Of a DNA stretch of 8,355 nucleotides, positions 1 through 6,316 are shown piece after piece (position 1 is the first letter of the stretch; every line of letters begins with the position of its first letter). The translations under genes were made by a program, and so were the position numbers. Below the pieces are notes generated by a model. That model made no database searches. It was given only the letters and a program-made list of their open reading frames with translations, and was not told where the DNA came from. The stretch is taken from contig CAJOLM010000048.1 of the NCBI GenBank assembly GCA_905235355.1, positions 1-8,355 of the forward strand, in the 5' to 3' direction. Source of the stretch: an uncultured Elusimicrobiales bacterium (GTDB lineage Bacteria > Elusimicrobiota > Elusimicrobia > Elusimicrobiales > Elusimicrobiaceae).

Positions 1-327
1 TATACCACGGAATTTGATAATTTAAGCCTAAGCTTTTCAACGCAAAGCGGTGATACTTTTACGAAAGATAATTGGACCTATCTGTTACAGTCAGAAGTAG
101 AAGGCAGCAAGCCTTGGAGCGTATATATTCTGAACAACGTATTAGGTGTGCTGCTGGTTATTTCTTTTGATGAGCAAAACTATCTGAAAAATAGTAAAGG
201 AAAAAACCGCTGTTATGCTAGTGTGCAGAATGCAAGAGCCCATGCCGCTTGTAGTAGTTTTACCGGAAGTAATACGATCGCAAATTCCACGGAAAATTAC
301 GATATATATGAGATTTCAGCATTTTAA
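1..327 (+). CDS. Type IV pilin-like (prepilin-family) protein, C-terminal fragment
   Basis: Frame 1 is open from the left edge to TAA at 325-327 and gives the last 108 residues of a protein that starts outside the window. The fragment is polar, with beta-strand-like stretches (FDNLSLSF near residue 5, WTYLLQ near 25, WSVYILNN near 39). It has exactly two cysteines, C71 and C84, with 12 residues between them, in a segment rich in N, A and S. Known family pattern: a late cysteine pair closing a D-region loop is typical of type IV pilins and pseudopilins, and the context RCYASVQ...AAC resembles the many pilin-like proteins of Elusimicrobiota. The diagnostic N-terminal prepilin cleavage site and hydrophobic helix lie outside the window, so the family call is an inference. 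If correct, the product would be an inner-membrane-anchored or exported pilus subunit, unrelated in function to the LPS genes. It converges on pyrG. Confidence 0.55.
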   Translation, partial: YTTEFDNLSLSFSTQSGDTFTKDNWTYLLQSEVEGSKPWSVYILNNVLGVLLVISFDEQNYLKNSKGKNRCYASVQNARAHAACSSFTGSNTIANSTENYDIYEISAF

Positions 328-353
328 AAAACCCCGCGCGGGGCGGGGTTTTT
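327..353. terminator. Bidirectional Rho-independent terminator between the pilin-like gene and pyrG
   Basis: Arms 327-337 (AAAAACCCCGC) and 343-353 (GCGGGGTTTTT) form a perfect 11-bp stem with a 5-nt loop. On the plus strand the stem ends in a T run, and on the minus strand the complementary A run also becomes a T run followed by AT-rich sequence. It can therefore end both converging transcripts: the pilin-like gene, whose stop codon abuts it, and pyrG, whose stop is 5 nt beyond it. Confidence 0.9.
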
Positions 354-358
354 AAGAT

Positions 359-1948
359 TTATTTTCCTTCTTTTTTTTTCAAACTGGCCTTGACCAGCCC
401 GTCAAATAACGGGTGCGGGCGTTGCGGGCGGGAGCCAAATTCCGGGTGGAATTGCCCCGCAATAAAATACGGGTGATCCTCGCGCTCCACAATTTCCGGT
501 AGTACGCCTTCGTGCCAGCCGGTCACTTTCAGCCCGACGTCACGCAATTGTTTCACATAGTCCGGGTTGAGTTCGTAGCGGTGGCGGTGGCGTTCCACAA
601 TTTGATCTTTGCCGTATAATTTGCGCGCCAGGGAGCCTTTTTCCAGGTCGGCAGTGTAATTGCCCAGGCGCATGGTGCCGCCTTTATAGACGACGTTTTT
701 CTGCTGCGGAGTTAAATCCACCACCGGGTCGGGCGTTTTGGGATCAAATTCGGTAGAGTTTGCTTTGGCTAGCCCGCACAAATGGCGCGCTGCTTCAATG
801 ACGGCACATTGCATCCCCACGCAAATGCCCAAAAACGGCAATTTGTTTTCGCGCGCGTAACGTATTGTTTCAATCTTTCCTTCAATACCGCGCACGCCAA
901 ATCCGCCGGGGATGAGCACGCCGTCCACCTCTTTGAGTTTGGCCACCACGTCATCTTTTTCTGTATTGATATACACAATTTGCACCTTGGCATCATTGTT
1001 CATACCTGCGTGGCGCAAGGCTTCATTGACGGATTTATACGCGTCCTGCAGCTCCGAATATTTACCGGCAATCGCGATTTTGACCGTCTTAGAGGGACTT
1101 AGCGCCTTGTCAAAAAAGCTAAACCATTTTTCATCTACTTTGTGTTTGGGTTTAAGGCCCAGCAGTTCAATCACGCGCTCATCTACATGCTGCTTATAAA
1201 AATTGCGCGGCACTTCGTAAATGGATTTCGCGTCGGCACACTCAATAACGTTTTGCGCCGGAACGCTGCAGAACAAAGATAGTTTGTCTTTGAGCTTGGC
1301 TGCCAGCGGCTTTTCCGTGCGGCAAATGAGCATACTGGGTTGTATGCCCAGTTCGCGCAGTTTATTGACAGAGTGCTGCGAGGGCTTTGTTTTTAGCTCT
1401 TGTGCGACCGCAATATAGGGGATCAGCGTGACGTGCACATTTATCACATTTTGCGGGCCTTTCTCTTGAATTAACTGGCGTGCCGCTTCCAAAAACGGCA
1501 AGGACTCAATATCACCCACTGTGCCGCCAATTTCAATAATAGACACATCAAAATCTTTTTCAAACGCGCAAAAGCGTTTTTTGATTTCATTGGTAATATG
1601 CGGAATGACCTGCACCGTCGCGCCCAAATATTCGCCGCGGCGTTCTTTTTCAATAACAGTTTGATAAATGCTACCAGCGGTGTTGGTGTTGCCTTTGGTC
1701 ATTTCCACGTCTAAAAAGCGTTCGTAGTGGCCCAAATCCAGGTCGGCCTCGGCTCCGTCCACAGTCACAAATACTTCGCCGTGCTGGTAGGGGGACATGG
1801 TGCCCGGGTCCACATTAATATACGGGTCACATTTAATCATATTGACCTTTAAACCGTGCAGCTGCAAGAGCTTGCCAATGCTAGCGCCGGAAATCCCTTT
1901 ACCCAGGGAGCTGACCACGCCGCCTGTAATAATGATAAACTTACTCAT
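359..1948 (-). CDS. pyrG: CTP synthase (glutamine-hydrolysing)
   Basis: Converts UTP to CTP with ATP and glutamine, in the cytoplasm, as the last step of pyrimidine nucleotide synthesis. The protein has 529 residues, close to the usual 530-550. The N-terminal synthase domain opens with the hallmark ITGGVVSSLGKG (7-18) and carries CDPYINVDPGTMSP (40-53), HGEVFV (56-61) and EIGGTVGDIES (139-149). The C-terminal class I glutaminase domain (about 288-525) has PGGFGVRG (347-354), the nucleophile elbow GICVGMQ with Cys376, RHRYELN (455-461) and the HPEF motif with His501 and Glu503. All three triad residues are present; Val for Leu after the nucleophile is minor. An AGGAGA ribosome site (1955-1960) lies 6 nt before the ATG. 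It follows kdsB by 75 nt on the same strand, a sensible pairing because KdsB consumes CTP. A hairpin lies in that gap, so the degree of co-transcription with kdsB is open. Confidence 0.98.
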   Translation of the reverse strand: MSKFIIITGGVVSSLGKGISGASIGKLLQLHGLKVNMIKCDPYINVDPGTMSPYQHGEVFVTVDGAEADLDLGHYERFLDVEMTKGNTNTAGSIYQTVIEKERRGEYLGATVQVIPHITNEIKKRFCAFEKDFDVSIIEIGGTVGDIESLPFLEAARQLIQEKGPQNVINVHVTLIPYIAVAQELKTKPSQHSVNKLRELGIQPSMLICRTEKPLAAKLKDKLSLFCSVPAQNVIECADAKSIYEVPRNFYKQHVDERVIELLGLKPKHKVDEKWFSFFDKALSPSKTVKIAIAGKYSELQDAYKSVNEALRHAGMNNDAKVQIVYINTEKDDVVAKLKEVDGVLIPGGFGVRGIEGKIETIRYARENKLPFLGICVGMQCAVIEAARHLCGLAKANSTEFDPKTPDPVVDLTPQQKNVVYKGGTMRLGNYTADLEKGSLARKLYGKDQIVERHRHRYELNPDYVKQLRDVGLKVTGWHEGVLPEIVEREDHPYFIAGQFHPEFGSRPQRPHPLFDGLVKASLKKKEGK

Positions 1949-1954
1949 GTCATT

Positions 1955-1960
1955 TCTCCT
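1955..1960 (-). promoter_or_regulatory. Ribosome binding site of pyrG
   Basis: AGGAGA on the minus strand, 6 nt upstream of the ATG at 1946-1948. It is the strongest Shine-Dalgarno match among the gaps and fixes the pyrG start, which also begins with the family-typical MSKFIIITGG. Confidence 0.85.
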
Positions 1961-1984
1961 AAAAATAAAATAAAAATCTATCTA

Positions 1985-2015
1985 AAAAGGGGAACTCCCG
2001 CCGGAGCGGGAGTTC
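1985..2015 (-). terminator. Hairpin with U-tract between kdsB and pyrG (terminator or pyrG leader attenuator)
   Basis: On the minus strand, arms 2015-2006 (GAACTCCCGC) and 2001-1992 (GCGGGAGTTC) form a perfect 10-bp stem around the 4-nt loop TCCG. The loop is closed by a C-G pair, so in RNA it is a cUCCGg member of the very stable UNCG tetraloops. Downstream come CCCC and a TTTTT run (1990-1985). The T run is separated from the stem by a few Cs, so termination may be partial. It starts about 8 nt after the kdsB TAG and ends about 25 nt before the pyrG ribosome site, leaving little room for a separate pyrG promoter downstream of it. Confidence 0.8.
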
Positions 2016-2023
2016 TCGCTTTA

Positions 2024-2758
2024 CTACAGTTTAAAATATTCTTCAGCCGCTTGCAAGTCTTGCGCGGTGTCTATGGCGGGTCCGGCGCTGTCAATGACCA
2101 CGCATTTAAGAGTCATGCCGTCCTCCAGCGCGCGCAATTGCTCTAACTTTTCCAGTTTTTCAAGCGGGCTTTGCGGCAAGCTGACAAAGCGCTCCAACGC
2201 CTTGCGCTGGTAGCCGTAAATACCACAATGCTGCCAGTACGGAATATTTTTATTCTCGTCGGTAATATCGCGTTTATAGGGCACGCGTGAGCGCGAAAAA
2301 TAAAGGGCTTTACCGTCTTTATTTAAAACGGCCTTGACGCAGTTTGGATTGTCAATTTTTTTGTCATCTAATGTAGGCGCGACGGCAGAGGCAATATCGC
2401 AAGTGGGATCTGCCTGCAACAGTTCGGCAATTTTCTGTACGGTAGAAGGGGCGATAAACGGCTCGTCGCCTTGCACGTTAATGATGATTTTTTCGGGGCG
2501 GTTTTTAGCAGCTTCGTACACGCGGTCCGTGCCGCTTTGGCACGCTTCGCTGGTTAGTACGGCCTTGGCATCAAATTTGGCCAGGGCATCTACCACCAGT
2601 TGGCTTTCAGTAGCGATTAATACTTCGCCCACATTGGCCATTTTGCACGCTTCATACACGTGCATCACAACGGGTTTTCCCGCCAGTAATTTAAGCATTT
2701 TACCCGGCAAGCGTGAGGAACCGTACCGGGCCGGAATAACGACTAAAATATCACTCAT
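2024..2758 (-). CDS. kdsB: 3-deoxy-manno-octulosonate (Kdo) cytidylyltransferase
   Basis: Transfers CMP from CTP to Kdo, giving the CMP-Kdo donor used by the Kdo transferase that acts on lipid IVA; cytoplasmic. At 244 residues it has the usual length (E. coli about 248). Family motifs in order: the nucleotide-binding signature IPARYGSSRLPGK (8-20), SGTDR (75-79), NVQGDEP (94-100) with the metal-binding acidic residue, ALYFSRSRVPY (151-161), HCGIYGY (177-183) and LEQLRALE (205-212). The ATG overlaps the rfaE1 stop as ATGA, and a GAAGGTG-like ribosome site lies inside the end of rfaE1, so translation is probably coupled. The stop is TAG at 2024-2026. A close relative acting on 8-amino-Kdo exists in some bacteria, but nothing here points to it. 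Confidence 0.96.
   Translation of the reverse strand: MSDILVVIPARYGSSRLPGKMLKLLAGKPVVMHVYEACKMANVGEVLIATESQLVVDALAKFDAKAVLTSEACQSGTDRVYEAAKNRPEKIIINVQGDEPFIAPSTVQKIAELLQADPTCDIASAVAPTLDDKKIDNPNCVKAVLNKDGKALYFSRSRVPYKRDITDENKNIPYWQHCGIYGYQRKALERFVSLPQSPLEKLEKLEQLRALEDGMTLKCVVIDSAGPAIDTAQDLQAAEEYFKL
2028..2056 (-). promoter_or_regulatory. Weak candidate promoter inside the kdsB 3' end, for pyrG
   Basis: TTGCAA (2056-2051) and TAAACT (2033-2028) are separated by 17 nt, each matching 4 of 6 sigma-70 consensus bases. A start near 2021 would place the hairpin at 1985-2015 inside a pyrG leader. Such a match can arise by chance in coding DNA; it is listed because pyrG otherwise has no visible promoter of its own. 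Confidence 0.2.
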
Positions 2759-3744
2759 GGAAGCACCTTCTCAATTTCTTGCGGAGTAACGGTAGCAGTA
2801 CCCGATTTGCTGACCACAATGCCCGCTGCATAATTAGACAGCACCGCCGCCTCATGTAGTTTGGCACCGCACGCCAACGCCAGGGTAAATACGGAGATGA
2901 CCGTATCGCCCGCGCCGGTTACATCAAATACTTCTTTGGCAGTAGCTCTGACGGTAACAGGCTTGGCTTTGCCTTTTTCAAACAAACTCATGCCGTCAGC
3001 GCTGCGGGTAATTAAAATAGAATCTGCCTGCAGCATTTTCAAAATCTTTTGACCCAATTTTTCCATGGCTTCTTCGCCAGGTTGGGGGGACAAACCTGCG
3101 CCTTCCCAGGCTTCTTTGGTATTAGGCGTCATACAGGTAATGTTTTTGTACTTTTTGAAATTGTCTAACTTGGGGTCCACACACACAGGGATTTTGCGTT
3201 TGCGGCACGCGCTGACCAGGGTTTTAATATTATGGTCACTAAGCATACCCTTGCCATAGTCGGATAAAATGACGCCCTTGGCGGTTTTCAGCGCGGTCAA
3301 AAAGTTTTTCATACATTCCGCAGCCACGTCATGCGCGACGGTCTGTTTACTCTCGCGGTCATAGCGTACAATTTGCTGCTGCTCGGCCATGACGCGGATT
3401 TTCTGCGTGGTAGGGCGGTCATAATCTTCGGTAATGCCAGATATATTGACATTTTGCTTGCGTAAAAAATCTTTTAACATTTCGCCGCCAATATCCCGTC
3501 CGACGACGGAAACCAGCGTGGGTTTAGCGCCCAAAGCAGCTAAATTGACCGCCACATTACCAGCGCCGCCCGCCACAAAAAATTCTTTATTGACAGCCAC
3601 TACTGGCACCGGAGCTTCCGGCGAAATGCGGGAGACAGAACCTTTAATAAAATGGTCCAGCATCACGTCGCCGACCACGACCATCTCTTTGCCCTTGAAA
3701 GCGCGTAAAATTTCTTTGAGTCTTTTTGTCGTTACTGTTTTCAT
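2755..3744 (-). CDS. rfaE1: D-glycero-beta-D-manno-heptose 7-phosphate kinase (RfaE domain I, single-domain HldE/HldA type)
   Basis: A PfkB/ribokinase-family sugar kinase that phosphorylates heptose 7-phosphate at C1 to the 1,7-bisphosphate, the substrate of the GmhB-type phosphatase two genes upstream. The 329 residues align throughout with the N-terminal half of E. coli HldE: VVVGDVMLDHF (22-32), SRISPEAPVPVV (38-49), the substrate-loop GGAGNVA (59-65), SDYGKG (161-166), TPNTKE (206-211), and the anion-hole/catalytic motif DVTGAGDT (274-281) with Asp280 as catalytic base. The protein ends after the kinase fold, so the nucleotidyltransferase half (RfaE2) found fused in E. coli is absent and must be separate. 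AAGAGGA lies 2-3 nt from the ATG in the 17-nt gap after the DUF3108 gene. The TGA overlaps kdsB by 4 nt. Confidence 0.95.
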   Translation of the reverse strand: MKTVTTKRLKEILRAFKGKEMVVVGDVMLDHFIKGSVSRISPEAPVPVVAVNKEFFVAGGAGNVAVNLAALGAKPTLVSVVGRDIGGEMLKDFLRKQNVNISGITEDYDRPTTQKIRVMAEQQQIVRYDRESKQTVAHDVAAECMKNFLTALKTAKGVILSDYGKGMLSDHNIKTLVSACRKRKIPVCVDPKLDNFKKYKNITCMTPNTKEAWEGAGLSPQPGEEAMEKLGQKILKMLQADSILITRSADGMSLFEKGKAKPVTVRATAKEVFDVTGAGDTVISVFTLALACGAKLHEAAVLSNYAAGIVVSKSGTATVTPQEIEKVLP

Positions 3745-3761
3745 AAATCCTCTTTAGTTCA

Positions 3762-4832
3762 TTATAAAATATTTGCAGGGGCTTGTCTTTTATACTCCAG
3801 CAGCTGTGCCGATACAGAGCCGATAAATACTTCCACTTTCATTTGCACTGGCATTTTATATTCGTCGTCTGTAAGCCATACCTTGAGGCTTTTGCCTTTG
3901 GAAACAAAAATGCCTTCGCCGCGCAGTTGCGGCTCTACCACAATACAATCAAATTTTCCGGCGGGCGTTTTTATCTTTTCTTTCTTGAGTACTTTTACGA
4001 CGAGCGGATATTGTTTTTCGCGGTTCACAATATCAAACACCACATCCGTGCCTATTTCCAATTTTTGGCTACGCACATAATAGAGCGCGCTTAATATATC
4101 TAGCACCCGGATATCCAACGGCCCGGAGATATTTTTGGGAGCTTCTTTCTTTTGAATTTGTCCGACGTATTTGTGCGCGTCGTAATCAAATTTCAGCCAC
4201 TCGTCGCGTTTGTAATTTCCTTCGCGCACGCTTTGCCCGTAGCCATAAGAATAATATTCTGTAGCATCCAGCCAGGATTGATTGATATCGCGCACTTTAA
4301 ACACGGCATCAATGACTGTTGCCGAAAACGCCGTGGTCTGCAATAAATACGCGCTGCGTCCGCCGATATTTACCAGGCCGCGGTTGCGAATATAGGCCGT
4401 GCCTACTTTAATAAAGGAATAATATATCCCGTATTTTAATTGCTCATAGGCCCAAGGCGCGGTTTGTTTGGCCTGCGCGTTGGGCGTCAGCTCGGCATAG
4501 GGATTTAACAGGCGGCCCTCTGTGCTGATAAGAGTTTCGCCTTTAAAAACGGTTTGGTCCGGCGCGGGAGTAAACAGCGGCTGGTCGTTTCCTGAAACCG
4601 AAACAGCGGCAGCAGCGGCGGTTGGCATAGTGTCTGCAACAGCTTGCGGCTTATCAGTTTGATTTTCCATTTCGGAGAAATCCAATTCATTATCGTCGGA
4701 AACTGCCAGCGTCGTTTCTTCCAAAGTGGCGGTATCTGCCGGGGATTGCACGGCGGGGGAAGCCTGTCGGCACGGGCAATGGCACGCAGAGAGCAGGATT
4801 AGTGCAATAAGAGATAAACAGCCTTTATTCAT
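3762..4832 (-). CDS. DUF3108 domain lipoprotein
   Basis: Function unknown. With the ATG at 4832 the product has 356 residues. Residues 1-17 are a lipoprotein signal: a Lys at 3, a hydrophobic core and the lipobox LLSAC with Cys17 as the lipidation site. His at +2 (not Asp) would by the E. coli rule direct it to the outer membrane. The mature N-terminus reads CHCPC. Residues about 22-125 are low-complexity and rich in A, T, P, D and Q, probably a disordered tether. Residues about 127-349 fit DUF3108: YEQLKYGIYYSFIKVGTA at the start, a VFKVRD segment, the conserved LDILSALYYVRS (245-256), TPAGKFDCIVVEP, and VWLTDDEYKMPVQM (318-331). The start was chosen because GGGAGGA (4841-4847) is 8 nt from this ATG but only 2 nt from the alternative GTG at 4838. 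It overlaps gmhB by 8 nt and lies 17 nt before rfaE1, inside the heptose/Kdo operon. Confidence 0.85.
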   Translation of the reverse strand: MNKGCLSLIALILLSACHCPCRQASPAVQSPADTATLEETTLAVSDDNELDFSEMENQTDKPQAVADTMPTAAAAAVSVSGNDQPLFTPAPDQTVFKGETLISTEGRLLNPYAELTPNAQAKQTAPWAYEQLKYGIYYSFIKVGTAYIRNRGLVNIGGRSAYLLQTTAFSATVIDAVFKVRDINQSWLDATEYYSYGYGQSVREGNYKRDEWLKFDYDAHKYVGQIQKKEAPKNISGPLDIRVLDILSALYYVRSQKLEIGTDVVFDIVNREKQYPLVVKVLKKEKIKTPAGKFDCIVVEPQLRGEGIFVSKGKSLKVWLTDDEYKMPVQMKVEVFIGSVSAQLLEYKRQAPANIL

Positions 4833-5385
4833 GTGCACGGTCCTCCCGCAGAATATAGCTGGCTGCTGCCTGCATATTGGGCGCGATAAAATCGGGCTTT
4901 AAATCCGTATATTTTTTGAGATGATTTTTGCCATTGGCCGTGGTCATTAGTACCGAGCGCAAGCCAAGCCCGCGGCCGAATTGCACGTCTGCTTTTTTGT
5001 CACCCACCATAAAGGAGCGGGCAGGGTCAATGTGATATTTTTTAATCAGCTGCTCGCCTAGTAACGTGCCGGGTTTGCGGCAGCGGCACGCGTGGTCCGG
5101 TGCGTGCGGGCAGAACACAATTTCTTTGATCTCTACGGGTTTTAGCAGCTGGCGCAAGCGCGCGTGTACTTTATTTACTTCTTTTTCTGTAAAATAGCCG
5201 CGGCCAATGCCGGATTGATTAGATACAATAAAAAATACAAAGCCTGCTTGAGCCAAGCGCGTGAGTGCCCGCGGTACCGGGGCATAGAGATGTACGGCAG
5301 CCGGGTCCGATAAATAAGTGCCGGGCTTTTCGTGAATTAACGTGCCGTCGCGGTCAAAAAAGACCGCTTTTATTTGATTTGACAT
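4825..5385 (-). CDS. gmhB: D-glycero-D-manno-heptose 1,7-bisphosphate 7-phosphatase (HAD family, GmhB/HisB-N type)
   Basis: Removes the 7-phosphate from heptose 1,7-bisphosphate, the step after RfaE1 in ADP-heptose synthesis; cytoplasmic. HAD motifs: FFDRDGTL (9-16) with nucleophile Asp11 and acid/base Asp13, VSNQSGIGRGYF (54-65), RKP (103-105) carrying the motif III base, and VGDKKAD (127-133). A zinc site C92-P-H94...C100-R-C102 is present. From this ATG the product has 186 residues, like E. coli GmhB (191). The open frame extends to an ATG at 5433, but the 16 extra residues are basic, lie wholly inside the acyltransferase gene and are not typical of the family. A GCGGAG-like site precedes the chosen ATG by about 8 nt. 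It overlaps the acyltransferase gene by 16 nt and the lipoprotein gene by 8 nt. HisB-type histidinol-phosphatases share this fold; the neighbouring rfaE1 supports the heptose role. Confidence 0.92.
   Translation of the reverse strand: MSNQIKAVFFDRDGTLIHEKPGTYLSDPAAVHLYAPVPRALTRLAQAGFVFFIVSNQSGIGRGYFTEKEVNKVHARLRQLLKPVEIKEIVFCPHAPDHACRCRKPGTLLGEQLIKKYHIDPARSFMVGDKKADVQFGRGLGLRSVLMTTANGKNHLKKYTDLKPDFIAPNMQAAASYILREDRAHE
4841..4847 (-). promoter_or_regulatory. Ribosome binding site deciding the DUF3108 lipoprotein start
   Basis: GGGAGGA on the minus strand inside the 3' end of gmhB. Spacing is 8 nt to the ATG at 4832 and 2 nt to the in-frame GTG at 4838, so the ATG is preferred and the protein is two residues shorter than the longest frame. 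Confidence 0.75.
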
Positions 5386-6311
5386 TCGGGATGCTCCGCA
5401 AACCAGCGTTTTCCTTCGTTTTCTTTTTTCCAACGGTTATGTGCCCAAAGCCAATTTTCCGGGGCTTGTCTAATCCAGCGTTCATAAATATCGGTCAGCT
5501 GACGGGTAAACAAACGTATATTTTCCTGGCTATATTCCGTGGGGGGCATGACCGGGTCTTCTGCTGTGCAGATGAGGTGACCGTTTGGCTCCCGGGTAAC
5601 AACGACGGGGAAAATAGGAATTTGCAGCTTGATAGCCAGCAGTGCAGTGATAGGCGAAATAGCCGCCGGACGGCCTAAAAAGTGCAGAAAAATTTCGCTG
5701 GAGCTGGCATTTTGATCGGTGAGAATTCCAATAAATTGGCCTTTTCTCAGCAAACGGATCGTGGCAAAAAAGGGTTGTGCATCGTGATTGCTATACACGG
5801 TTACACCGCTGAAATGATGCCGCAAGCGGTTTGTTTCTTCGTCCACATACGGATTGTCCACCCGCTGCGCCATGACATTGGCCTCTAGCCCAATGGCCCC
5901 GGCAGCTAGGCCAAAAGCTTCCCAGTTGGTAAAGTGTCCAATGTGAATGATGCCGCCTTTATTGGTTCGGCGGTGTTGAAGTAATTTTTCGCCGCCGCGC
6001 ACTTCTACTTTTTGGAAAAATTCTTCGCGCGTCATGGCAGATTGGTGTACAAATTCCGCCAGAATTTGCCCCATATTTCGCCAGGACTTTAGGGCAATCT
6101 CGCGCGCTTCTTCGGCAGATTTATCGGGGAAGGCAAGCTGTATGTCGCGTACGCTGCGTTCAAAACGTTTTTTCATCAGATGGGCAGCGGTTCCTGTGCA
6201 AAAACGCCCCAATGCACAAGCAGCCCGGTAAGGCAACAAGCGTAAGCCGAAGCAAGCTGTTTTCAGCCCGACGTATTGAATAAAATAGGAAGGGGATTTC
6301 TTAAAACGCAT
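5370..6311 (-). CDS. lpxL: Lipid A biosynthesis late acyltransferase (LpxL/HtrB family)
   Basis: Transfers an acyl chain from acyl-ACP to (Kdo)2-lipid IVA, or an equivalent late lipid A intermediate, at the cytoplasmic face of the inner membrane. Length 313 is usual. The N-terminal 45 residues are hydrophobic and basic, as in the membrane-anchored family. The catalytic HX4E motif is IGHFTNWEAFG, with His126 and Glu131. Other family blocks are MAQRVDNPYVDEE (147-159), the GILTDQN block (195-201), FLGRPAAISP (211-220) and the C-terminal WLWAHNRWK (287-295). Which acyl chain and position it uses (LpxL, LpxM or LpxP-like) cannot be told from sequence alone. An in-frame TAA lies just upstream of the ATG, so no longer start exists. 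It is the first gene of the operon. A TATAAT ends 5 nt before the ATG, and no well-spaced Shine-Dalgarno is visible. lpxK is divergent 109 nt away. Confidence 0.93.
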   Translation of the reverse strand: MRFKKSPSYFIQYVGLKTACFGLRLLPYRAACALGRFCTGTAAHLMKKRFERSVRDIQLAFPDKSAEEAREIALKSWRNMGQILAEFVHQSAMTREEFFQKVEVRGGEKLLQHRRTNKGGIIHIGHFTNWEAFGLAAGAIGLEANVMAQRVDNPYVDEETNRLRHHFSGVTVYSNHDAQPFFATIRLLRKGQFIGILTDQNASSSEIFLHFLGRPAAISPITALLAIKLQIPIFPVVVTREPNGHLICTAEDPVMPPTEYSQENIRLFTRQLTDIYERWIRQAPENWLWAHNRWKKENEGKRWFAEHPECQIK

Positions 6312-6316
6312 ACCTT

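Noticed and set aside
782..1102. Plus-strand open frame of about 106 codons inside pyrG, and similar ones at 912-1199, 1221-1418 and 1856-2146.
   Set aside because: They lie antisense to a fully conserved CTP synthase gene. They show no ribosome site or recognisable domain, and are shadows of its codon pattern.
1961..2030. Bacillus-type reiterative-transcription (CTP-sensing) control of pyrG.
   Set aside because: The mechanism needs a transcript beginning with GGG followed by a pyrimidine and a matching pyrimidine-rich stem arm. No promoter placed to start at a GGG is visible. A hairpin alone is not enough.
2334..2789. Plus-strand open frame of 151 codons antisense to kdsB.
   Set aside because: The minus-strand frame holds every KdsB motif. 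The antisense product has no recognisable family features.
4833..4838. GTG start two codons upstream for the DUF3108 lipoprotein.
   Set aside because: It would be only 2 nt from the GGGAGGA ribosome site, while the ATG at 4832 is 8 nt away.
5386..5433. A 16-residue N-terminal extension of GmhB starting at the ATG at 5433.
   Set aside because: The extension is basic, lies entirely within the acyltransferase gene and is not usual for the family. The internal ATG at 5385 gives the standard start just before the DxDGT motif.
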